NCBI GenBank assembly: GCA_964016885.1
Contig: OZ024757.1
Location: 24,400,237-24,464,236, forward strand
DNA length: 64,000 nt
Origin: Eledone cirrhosa
Lineage: Eukaryota > Mollusca > Cephalopoda > Octopoda > Eledonidae
Direction of reading: 5' to 3'
Shown: in pieces, positions 56,210 to 64,000 of the stretch
Layout: every line of letters starts with the position of its first letter
How positions within the stretch are numbered: the stretch's first letter is position 1
Made by a program: the position numbers and the translations under genes
The notes under the pieces: generated by a model
Databases searched by the model: none
The model's input: the letters and a program-made list of their open reading frames with translations, nothing else
What the model was told of the DNA's origin: nothing

Positions 56210-56280
<71 letters not shown>
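56206..56280. repeat. (TA)n microsatellite
   Basis: TATATG then a pure TA run of about 60 bp abutting the (GAT)n of LINE B. Confidence 0.9.
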
Positions 56281-56285
<5 letters not shown>

Positions 56286-56511
56286 CCACTAACCTCAATA
56301 GAATGCCAGCATTGTACTCTGGCTGCCTACCATACTGTATAGATGTAATGTGATGTGAGTCTTTAGCAGCACTGGGAGAAACAAGACAAAGTGGAAATGA
56401 AAAAATTTTATTACTGGAAGAGGAAAAAAAAAAGAAAAATAACAAAACCCTAAATTTTATTAATGTTCATCAAGAATGGTAATGTTTATGGTTTTTATAG
56501 AATAATATGGT
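56281..56511 (-). other. Unique stretch; possible 3' end of the minus-strand gene
   Basis: Non-repetitive sequence between LINE B and the satellite. On the minus strand it carries two AATAAA hexamers (56,461-56,456 and 56,412-56,407). Confidence 0.35.
56456..56461 (-). promoter_or_regulatory. Candidate polyadenylation signal AATAAA
   Basis: By eye it is the first canonical hexamer on the minus strand after the stop codon at 61,599. No TTTATT occurs on the plus strand within the satellite or its fringe. A weaker TATAAA-type hexamer lies near 56,495. Confidence 0.35.
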
Positions 56512-59500
56512 TGAGTGAGTAATGTGGTGAACAGATGGCCGAGAAAGTAATGTGGTGAACAGATGGCCGAGAAAGTATTGTGGTGAACAGATGGCCGAGA
56601 AAGTATTGTGGTGAACAGATGGCCGAGAAAGTAATGTGGTGAACAGATGGCCGAGAAAGTAATGTGGTGAACAGATGGCCGAGAAAGTAATGTGGTGAAC
56701 AGATGGCCGAGAAAGTATTGTGGTGAACAGATGGCCGAGAAAGTAATGTGGTGAACAGATGGCCGAGAAAGTAATGTGGTGAACAGATGGCCGAGAAAGT
56801 AATGTGGTGAACAGATGGCCGAGAAAGTAATGTGGTGAACAGATGGCCGAGAAAGTAATGTGGTGAACAGATGGCCGAGAAAGTATTGTGGTGAACAGAT
56901 GGCCGAGAAAGTATTGTGGTGAACAGATGGCCGAGAAAGTAATGTGGTGAACAGATGGCCGAGAAAGTAATGTGGTGAACAGATGGCCGAGAAAGTAATG
57001 TGGTGAACAGATGGCCGAGAAAGTATTGTGGTGAACAGATGGCCGAGAAAGTAATGTGGTGAACAGATGGCCGAGAAAGTAATGTGGTGAACAGATGGCC
57101 GAGAAAGTAATGTGGTGAACAGATGGCCGAGAAAGTAATGTGGTGAACAGATGGCCGAGAAAGTAATGTGGTGAACAGATGGCCGAGAAAGTATTGTGGT
57201 GAACAGATGGCCGAGAAAGTATTGTGGTGAACAGATGGCCGAGAAAGTAATGTGGTGAACAGATGGCCGAGAAAGTATTGTGGTGAACAGATGGCCGAGA
57301 AAGTATTGTGGTGAACAGATGGCCGAGAAAGTATTGTGATGAACAGATGGCCGAGAAAGTAATGTGGTGAACAGATGGCCGAGAAAGTATTGTGGTGAAC
57401 AGATGGCCGAGAAAGTAATGTGGTGAACAGATGGCCGAGAAAGTATTGTGATGAACAGATGGCCGAGAAAGTAATGTGGTGAACAGATGGCCGAGAAAGT
57501 AATGTGGTGAACAGATGGCCGAGAAAGTAATGTGGTGAACAGATGGCCGAGAAAGTAATGTGGTGAACAGATGGCCGAGAAAGTATTGTGGTGAACAGAT
57601 GGCCGAGAAAGTAATGTGGTGAACAGATGGCCGAGAAAGTATTGTGGTGAACAGATGGTCGAGAATGTAATGTGGTGAACAGATGGCCGAGAAAGTATTG
57701 TGGTGAACAGATGGCCGAGAAAGTATTGTGGTGAACAGATGGCCGAGAAAGTAATGTGGTGAACAGATGGCCGAGAAAGTAATGTGGTGAACAGATGGCC
57801 GAGAAAGTAATGTGGTGAACAGATGGCCGAGAAAGTATTGTGGTGAACAGATGGCCGAGAAAGTAATGTGGTGAACAGATGGCCGAGAAAGTAATGTGGT
57901 GAACAGATGGCCGAGAAAGTAATGTGGTGAACAGATGGCCGAGAAAGTAATGTGGTGAACAGATGGCCGAGAAAGTAATGTGGTGAACAGATGGCCGAGA
58001 AAGTATTGTGGTGAACAGATGGCCGAGAAAGTATTGTGGTGAACAGATGGCCGAGAAAGTAATGTGGTGAACAGATGGCCGAGAAAGTAATGTGGTGAAC
58101 AGATGGCCGAGAAAGTAATGTGGTGAACAGATGGCCGAGAAAGTATTGTGGTGAACAGATGGCCGAGAAAGTAATGTGGTGAACAGATGGCCGAGAAAGT
58201 AATGTGGTGAACAGATGGCCGAGAAAGTAATGTGGTGAACAGATGGCCGAGAAAGTAATGTGGTGAACAGATGGCCGAGAAAGTAATGTGGTGAACAGAT
58301 GGCCGAGAAAGTATTGTGGTGAACAGATGGCCGAGAAAGTATTGTGGTGAACAGATGGCCGAGAAAGTAATGTGGTGAACAGATGGCCGAGAAAGTATTG
58401 TGGTGAACAGATGGCCGAGAAAGTATTGTGGTGAACAGATGGCCGAGAAAGTATTGTGATGAACAGATGGCCGAGAAAGTAATGTGGTGAACAGATGGCC
58501 GAGAAAGTATTGTGGTGAACAGATGGCCGAGAAAGTAATGTGGTGAACAGATGGCCGAGAAAGTATTGTGATGAACAGATGGCCGAGAAAGTAATGTGGT
58601 GAACAGATGGCCGAGAAAGTAATGTGGTGAACAGATGGCCGAGAAAGTAATGTGGTGAACAGATGGCCGAGAAAGTAATGTGGTGAACAGATGGCCGAGA
58701 AAGTATTGTGGTGAACAGATGGCCGAGAAAGTAATGTGGTGAACAGATGGCCGAGAAAGTATTGTGGTGAACAGATGGTCGAGAATGTAATGTGGTGAAC
58801 AGATGGCCGAGAAAGTATTGTGGTGAACAGATGGCCGAGAAAGTATTGTGGTGAACAGATGGCCGAGAAAGTAATGTGGTGAACAGATGGCCGAGAAAGT
58901 AATGTGGTGAACAGATGGCCGAGAAAGTAATGTGGTGAACAGATGGCCGAGAAAGTATTGTGGTGAACAGATGGCCGAGAAAGTATTGTGGTGAACAGAT
59001 GGCCGAGAAAGTATTGTGGTGAACAGATGGCCGAGAAAGTATTGTGGTGAACAGATGGCCGAGAAAGTAATGTGGTGAACAGATGGCCGAGAAAGTATTG
59101 TGGTGAACAGATGGCCGAGAAAGTATTGTGGTGAACAGATGGCCGAGAAAGTATTGTGGTGAACAGATGGCCGAGAAAGTATTGTGGTGAACAGATGGCC
59201 GAGAAAGTAATGTGGTGAACAGATGGCCGAGAATGTAATGTGGTGAACAGATGGCCGAGAAAGTATTGTGGTGAACAGATGGCCGAGAAAGTATTGTGGT
59301 GAACAGATGGCCGAGAAAGTATTGTGGTGAACAGATGGCCGAGAAAGTATTGTGGTGAACAGATGGCCGAGAAAGTATTGTGGTGAACAGATGGCCGAGA
59401 AAGTAATGTGGTGAACAGATGGCCGAGAAAGTAATGTGGTGAACAGATGGCCGAGAAAGTAATGTGGTGAACAGATGGCCGAGAAAGTATTGTGGTGAAC

Positions 59501-61325
59501 AGATGGCCGAGAAAGTATTGTGGTGAACAGATGGCCGAGAAAGTATTGTGGTGAACAGATGGCCGAGAAAGTATTGTGGTGAACAGATGGCCGAGAAAGT
59601 ATTGTGGTGAACAGATGGCCGAGAAAGTAATGTGGTGAACAGATGGCCGAGAAAGTAATGTGGTGAACAGATGGCCGAGAAAGTAATGTGGTGAACAGAT
59701 GGCCGAGAAAGTATTGTGGTGAACAGATGGCCGAGAAAGTATTGTGGTGAACAGATGGCCGAGAAAGTAATGTGGTGAACAGATGGCCGAGAATGTAATG
59801 TGGTGAACAGATGGCCGAGAAAGTATTGTGGTGAACAGATGGCCGAGAAAGTATTGTGGTGAACAGATGGCCGAGAAAGTAATGTGGTGAACAGATGGCC
59901 GAGAAAGTATTGTGGTGAACAGATGGCCGAGAAAGTATTGTGGTGAACAGATGGCCGAGAAAGTATTGTGGTGAACAGATGGCCGAGAAAGTATTGTGGT
60001 GAACAGATGGCCGAGAAAGTAATGTGGTGAACAGATGGCCGAGAAAGTAATGTGGTGAACAGATGGCCGAGAAAGTATTGTGGTGAACAGATGGCCGAGA
60101 AAGTAATGTGGTGAACAGATGGCCGAGAAAGTAATGTGGTGAACAGATGGCCGAGAAAGTAATGTGGTGAACAGATGGCCGAGAAAGTAATGTGGTGAAC
60201 AGATGGCCGAGAAAGTAATGTGGTGAACAGATGGCCGAGAAAGTAATGTGGTGAACAGATGGCCGAGAAAGTAATGTGGTGAACAGATGGCCGAGAAAGT
60301 AATGTGGTGAACAGATGGCCGAGAAAGTAATGTGGTGAACAGATGGCCGAGAAAGTATTGTGGTGAACAGATGGCCGAGAAAGTATTGTGGTGAACAGAT
60401 GGCCGAGAAAGTATTGTGGTGAACAGATGGCCGAGAAAGTAATGTGGTGAACAGATGGCCGAGAAAGTAATGTGGTGAACAGATGGCCGAGAAAGTATTG
60501 TGGTGAACAGATGGCCGAGAAAGTAATGTGGTGAACAGATGGCCGAGAAAGTAATGTGGTGAACAGATGGCCGAGAAAGTAATGTGGTGAACAGATGGCC
60601 GAGAAAGTAATGTGGTGAACAGATGGCCGAGAAAGTAATGTGGTGAACAGATGGCCGAGAAAGTAATGTGGTGAACAGATGGCCGAGAAAGTAATGTGGT
60701 GAACAGATGGCCGAGAAAGTAATGTGGTGAACAGATGGCCGAGAAAGTAATGTGGTGAACAGATGGCCGAGAAAGTATTGTGGTGAACAGATGGCCGAGA
60801 AAGTATTGTGGTGAACAGATGGCCGAGAAAGTATTGTGGTGAACAGATGGCCGAGAAAGTAATGTGGTGAACAGATGGCCGAGAAAGTAATGTGGTGAAC
60901 AGATGGCCGAGAAAGTAATGTGGTGAACAGATGGCCGAGAAAGTATTGTGGTGAACAGATGGCCGAGAAAGTATTGTGGTGAACAGATGGCCGAGAAAGT
61001 AATGTGGTGAACAGATGGCCGAGAAAGTAATGTGGTGAACAGATGGCCGAGAAAGTAATGTGGTGAACAGATGGCCGAGAAAGTAATGTGGTGAACAGAT
61101 GGCCGAGAAAGTAATGTGGTGAACAGATGGCCGAGAAAGTATTGTGGTGAACAGATGGCCGAGAAAGTATTGTGGTGAACAGATGGCCGAGAAAGTATTG
61201 TGGTGAACAGATGGCCGAGAAAGTATTGTGGTGAACAGATGGCCGAGAAAGTAATGTGGTGAACAGATGGCCGAGAAAGTAATGTGGTGAACAGATGGCC
61301 GAGAAAGTAATGTGGTGAACAGACA
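56512..61325. repeat. 28-bp satellite, about 172 units, with higher-order repeats
   Basis: Unit GTGGTGAACAGATGGCCGAG plus AAAGTAAT, with a frequent AAAGTATT variant and rare GTGATG, GGTCGAG and GAATGTAATG variants. The variant order shows a 1,120-bp (40-unit) duplication across about 56,541-58,975, nested 11-unit blocks, and a 420-bp (15-unit) duplication across 60,061-60,900. None of the three minus-strand frames of the unit contains a stop, so a 1,627-aa open frame (61,343-56,460) exists by construction, repeating every 84 nt. I do not regard it as a protein gene. Confidence 0.95.
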
Positions 61326-61530
61326 GTTGAGGGTGGTGAACATATAGTTAAGGAAGTGATGTGGTAAACAAATGGTTAGGAACGTGATGTGATGAACAGG
61401 TGGTTTAGGAAATGGTGAACATATATTTGCGGAAATGATGTGGTAAACAGACAGTTGAGGGTGATGTAAAGATGGTTGAGAGTACAGAAATAGTTAAAGA
61501 TGTGATGTAGTGAAGAGGTGGTTAACCACT
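61326..61530. repeat. Degenerate fringe of the 28-bp satellite
   Basis: Diverged units such as GTGATGTGATGAACAGGTGG and GATGTGGTAAACAGACAGTT, with irregular spacing. Confidence 0.7.
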
Positions 61531-61598
61531 TCATCTAGTTCTTAATAGAGTCCAGAACTACCCCCTAATGGAGATGTTCAGGTGAATCTTCTAGATTT

Positions 61599-61714
61599 CT
61601 AAACACAGTCTAACATTTCAGTTTCCATTTCATTAATGGGGTCTTCCTCTGCTGCATCAGAATCACTGTCATCAGAACTGGCAATTGATGTAAAGATCTG
61701 TTTCACAGGTTTCT
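61599..61714 (-). CDS. Terminal coding exon of an unidentified gene (partial)
   Basis: On the minus strand a strong acceptor (TTATTGTTGTTTCTCCAG) is followed by an open exon. It encodes KPVKQIFTSIASSDDSDSDA and then AEEDPINEMETEMLDCV, and ends at TAG 61,601-61,599. The codon before Lys is split across the junction or included (CCAG/AG). The tail is acidic with Ser/Asp clusters (SSDDSDSD) that look like casein-kinase-2-type phosphorylation sites, and ends in DCV. Non-repetitive sequence, normal amino-acid composition and the acceptor make this the only plausible host coding sequence in the window. The rest of the gene lies to the right beyond 64,000. I do not recognise the protein. An 84-residue reading from ATG 61,853 would include the intron and is less likely. 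Confidence 0.55.
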
Positions 61715-61997
61715 CTGGAGAAACAACAATAACACATGAAAGGGCAATATAGAGAGAATCTAAATGAATTAAATGGATGAGGGGAGCTTCTATATGTGTG
61801 GTCACTGTGTCTGTTTTAAAAATAGCAGCAAAAATTCCCTTAATCACATACATTATTAATTTAACCCTTTTGACACCAATCGTTCTACATTACAAAGTTG
61901 TCTATATTAAAGTGTTTATATTTACCTATAAACCAGGTGTCATAATTCTGTGTAAGAACTTTCATTAAGTTCTGTTCGAAACACCAGTGTAATAATT
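61715..61997 (-). other. Presumed intron, proximal part
   Basis: AT-rich, non-repetitive sequence upstream of the acceptor. Branch-point-like sequence is likely but not assignable. No coding signal. Confidence 0.35.
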
Positions 61998-62182
61998 GTT
62001 TCTACTTTAGGCACAAGGCCAACAATTACCCAGTGTATTACTGGTACTTTATTTTATCGACCCCGTAAGGATGAGAGGCAAAGTTAACCTCGGCTGGATT
62101 TGAACGCAGAATGGCAAGGACCGTAACTCTATGTGTCAAAGCATGGCGTCCGACCCTCTGCCGATACTGCTAATTCACAGCG
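61998..62182 (-). mobile_element. tRNA-derived SINE, minus strand
   Basis: Same family as 318-477 (GACCCCGTAAGGATGAGAGG, head with GGCAGAGGGTCGGACGCCAT on the minus strand). Confidence 0.75.
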
Positions 62183-62259
62183 TTTCATTAGAAATATAAT
62201 AATGAAAGGACACATTAGATTATGTACTAGATAAACCAGACTATGTTCTAATGATTCTG

Positions 62260-62345
62260 CTAATCCATCACCCTGGGCTAGTACTTTATTCATAAACCAT
62301 GGGGGGATGAAAGGCAAGGATCACCTAGGCAGAATTTGAACTTGG
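62260..62345 (-). mobile_element. SINE remnant, minus strand
   Basis: AGTACTTTATTCATAAACCA, GGGATGAAAGGCAAGGATCA and AGAATTTGAACTTGGA follow the order of the neighbouring SINE but are strongly diverged. Confidence 0.5.
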
Positions 62346-62539
62346 AACACAAGGATTTTCTTGGACATTCTTTTTTTTAAAAAGTGTAATAAATATATTA
62401 AACAAGAGGACTACTAAAGTACTGCTTGACATGCAAGAAATAGCAGCCAAATCTCATTTAAATCACATCCTATCCTCTTACAAAAATAAAGGTAATATAG
62501 CTGTATATACTGTTAAATAGATGAAATGGTCAATGGCTT

Positions 62540-62600
62540 TAGTTTTAGGCCGGCAATGATCAGAACTGACCAGAGATTAAAAAACAATAATGCCAATAAC
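62540..62600. repeat. Dispersed precursor of the 38-bp satellite
   Basis: TTTAGGCCGGCAATGATCAG followed by AACTGACCAGAGATTA is a single diverged unit. A second lies at 62,940-62,990. Confidence 0.65.
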
Positions 62601-62699
62601 AACAATCATCATCAAGTCAGTACTGAAGTGGGGCTACTGACCACGCAGATAGGCCGAGGGGGTCTGTATCTTGCTTATGTACGATCATATTGAGTGCAG

Positions 62700-62930
62700 A
62701 GGAGAATTTGTGTTTTTTTACACAAACTGAAGGGTCCCCCTAACACTTTATTTGTCAAGCTTTCTATGATTGGATGCCTTTCCTATCACCAACCACTTTA
62801 CAGCATGTACTGGGTGCTTTTATTGTGTAGATCACTAACACTAGAGAGGTTGTTGTGTTTTTGACACAACCAAAAGGGTCCTCTCAACCCTTTTAGGCAT
62901 GGTTTCTACAGCAGGGTGCCAATAACAAAT
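62700..62930 (-). mobile_element. LINE B 3'-UTR-type remnant
   Basis: GGATGCCTTTCCTATCACCA, ACCACTTTACAGCATGTACT and GGGTGCTTTTATTGTG follow the LINE B UTR/48-bp unit in minus orientation. A second partial unit follows at 62,860-62,920. Confidence 0.5.
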
Positions 62931-62939
62931 GGTCGATGG

Positions 62940-62990
62940 TTTTTAATTTTAGGTCAGCAATGATCAGAACTGACCAGTGGTTAATAAACA
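62940..62990. repeat. Dispersed precursor of the 38-bp satellite, second copy
   Basis: AATTTTAGGTCAGCAATGAT followed by CAGAACTGACCAGTGGTTAA. Confidence 0.65.
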
Positions 62991-63270
62991 ACACCTTCTT
63001 GAGTCATGCACAAAGTCCTTGTTCTAGACTTCCCGATCTCTCATCACAGATAGAAGATCCCGTCCAGTGAGGCCAGTGTCCCTTGCCAACAGAGTCCTGA
63101 TGGTTATGTTTGGACGTCCTTATCAGTGTGTTGCATCTGATGACCAGAGAAGCAGTTTCCCTGCAGGTTCATCATGGCAGGAAATATGACCAGACCAGCA
63201 ACAGCCAAGTGATGGGATTGAACTCTCGATGAAACTTGTGGAAGATATAATAGCAACAATAATAACAAAT
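62991..63270. other. No recognised feature
   Basis: Low-repeat sequence inside the presumed intron. A 60-aa minus-strand frame at 63,104-63,286 with a poly-Leu start has no recognisable domain. Confidence 0.3.
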
Positions 63271-64000
63271 AGTCAGAACTGACCAATGATTAATTGTAGG
63301 CCAGCAATGATTAGAACTGACCAGTGATTAATTGTAGGCCAGCAATGATTAGAACTGACCAGTGATTAATTGTAGGCCAGCAATGATTAGAACTGACCAA
63401 TGATTAATTGTAGGCCAGCAATGATTAGAACTAACCAATGATTAATTGTAGGCCAGCAATGATTAGAACTGACCAGTGATTAATTGTAGGCCAGCAATGA
63501 TTAGAACTAACCAATGATTAATTGTAGGCCAGCAATGATTAGAACTGACCAATGATTAATTGTAGGCCAGCAATGATTAGAACTGACCAATGATTAATTG
63601 TAGGCCAGCAATGATTAGAACTGACCAGTGATTAATTGTAGGCCAGCAATGATTAGAACTGACCAGTGATTAATTGTAGGCCAGCAATGATTAGAACTGA
63701 CCAATGATTAATTGTAGGCCAGCAATGATTAGAACTGACCAATGATTAATTGTAGGCTAGCAATGGTCAGAACTGACCAATGATTAATTGTAGGCCAGCA
63801 ATGATTAGAACTGACCAATGATTAATTGTAGGCCAGCAATGATTAGAACTGACCAGCGATTAATTGTAGGCCAGCAATGATTAGAACTGACCAATGATTA
63901 ATTGTAGGCCAGCAATGATTAGAACTGACCAATGATTAATTGTAGGCCAGCAATGATTAGAACTGACCAATGATTAATTGTAGGCTAGCAATGGTCAGAA
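63271..64000. repeat. 38-bp satellite, runs off the window
   Basis: About 19 units of AATTGTAGGCCAGCAATGAT plus TAGAACTGACCAATGATT. Variants are CCAGTGATT, ACTAACC and CTAGCAATGGTCAG, the last recurring about every 190-240 bp near the right end. Confidence 0.95.

Noticed and set aside
56512..61325. CRISPR-like array
   Set aside because: Units are head-to-tail with no unique spacers, in a eukaryotic repeat context with no cas genes. The same holds for the 43-bp, 38-bp and 81-bp arrays.
56460..61343. A 1,627-residue open frame on the minus strand
   Set aside because: It is the translation of a 28-bp satellite whose unit has no stop in any minus-strand frame. It repeats every 84 nt and begins and ends at the array borders. 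All three frames are equally open.

Overview
This window is eukaryotic, intergenic or intronic DNA that is almost wholly repeats. The best inference is a cephalopod mollusc. It carries tRNA-headed SINEs with (GAT)n tails, the orphan tail that reads ACGTTAAACGATGATGATG, tRNA-derived SINEs in two layouts, and several decayed LINE families, a combination I associate with squid and octopus genomes. Species cannot be assigned. I see no prokaryotic gene organisation, no intact multi-exon gene, no rRNA gene and no true tRNA gene.

Layout. Positions 1-31.3 kb are two tandem copies of a segmental duplication of about 15-16 kb (copy 1 = 1-14,920; copy 2 = 14,921-31,330). A third, rearranged partial copy runs from 31.3 to about 41.1 kb. 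Each full copy holds, in order: an approximately 210-bp repeat, a SINE on the minus strand, 81-bp repeat units, a GT-rich minisatellite, a plus-strand LINE of family A, a G-rich minisatellite, a 30-bp minisatellite, a promoter/exon-like module, a second SINE, a minus-strand LINE A, a double-palindrome element and a minus-strand endonuclease fragment of LINE C. The copies differ mainly in tandem-repeat length, in small indels, and in elements present in only one copy. The third copy carries a homogenised 81-bp array (33.96-36.47 kb) and three LINE C 3' fragments. Positions 41.1-43.3 kb hold AT-rich 68/69-bp repeats. Positions 43.3-50.3 kb hold inverted, internally duplicated pieces of the 10-12 kb module. 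Positions 50.4-56.2 kb hold LINEs of families A, B and a fourth CR1/L2-like family. Positions 56.5-61.3 kb are a 28-bp satellite of about 172 units with higher-order structure. Just beyond it, on the minus strand, is the one convincing host-gene remnant: a terminal coding exon (61,599-61,714). Its presumed intron contains SINE fragments and a 38-bp satellite that runs off the window end.

How the parts relate. LINE A and LINE B are related APE-type non-LTR retrotransposons (endonuclease, reverse transcriptase, PHD/RING-like zinc finger, C-terminal domain). Each has its own 3' tail. The full SINE at 3,282-3,620 ends in the LINE A tail but carries LINE B 3'-UTR sequence just upstream, which suggests LINE-dependent mobilisation and mosaic origin. 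All LINE copies seen are broken by frameshifts, stops or 5' truncation. The two plus-strand LINE A copies also have lost reverse-transcriptase catalytic residues. Most long open frames in the window are by-products of repeat monomers without stop codons and are not genes.
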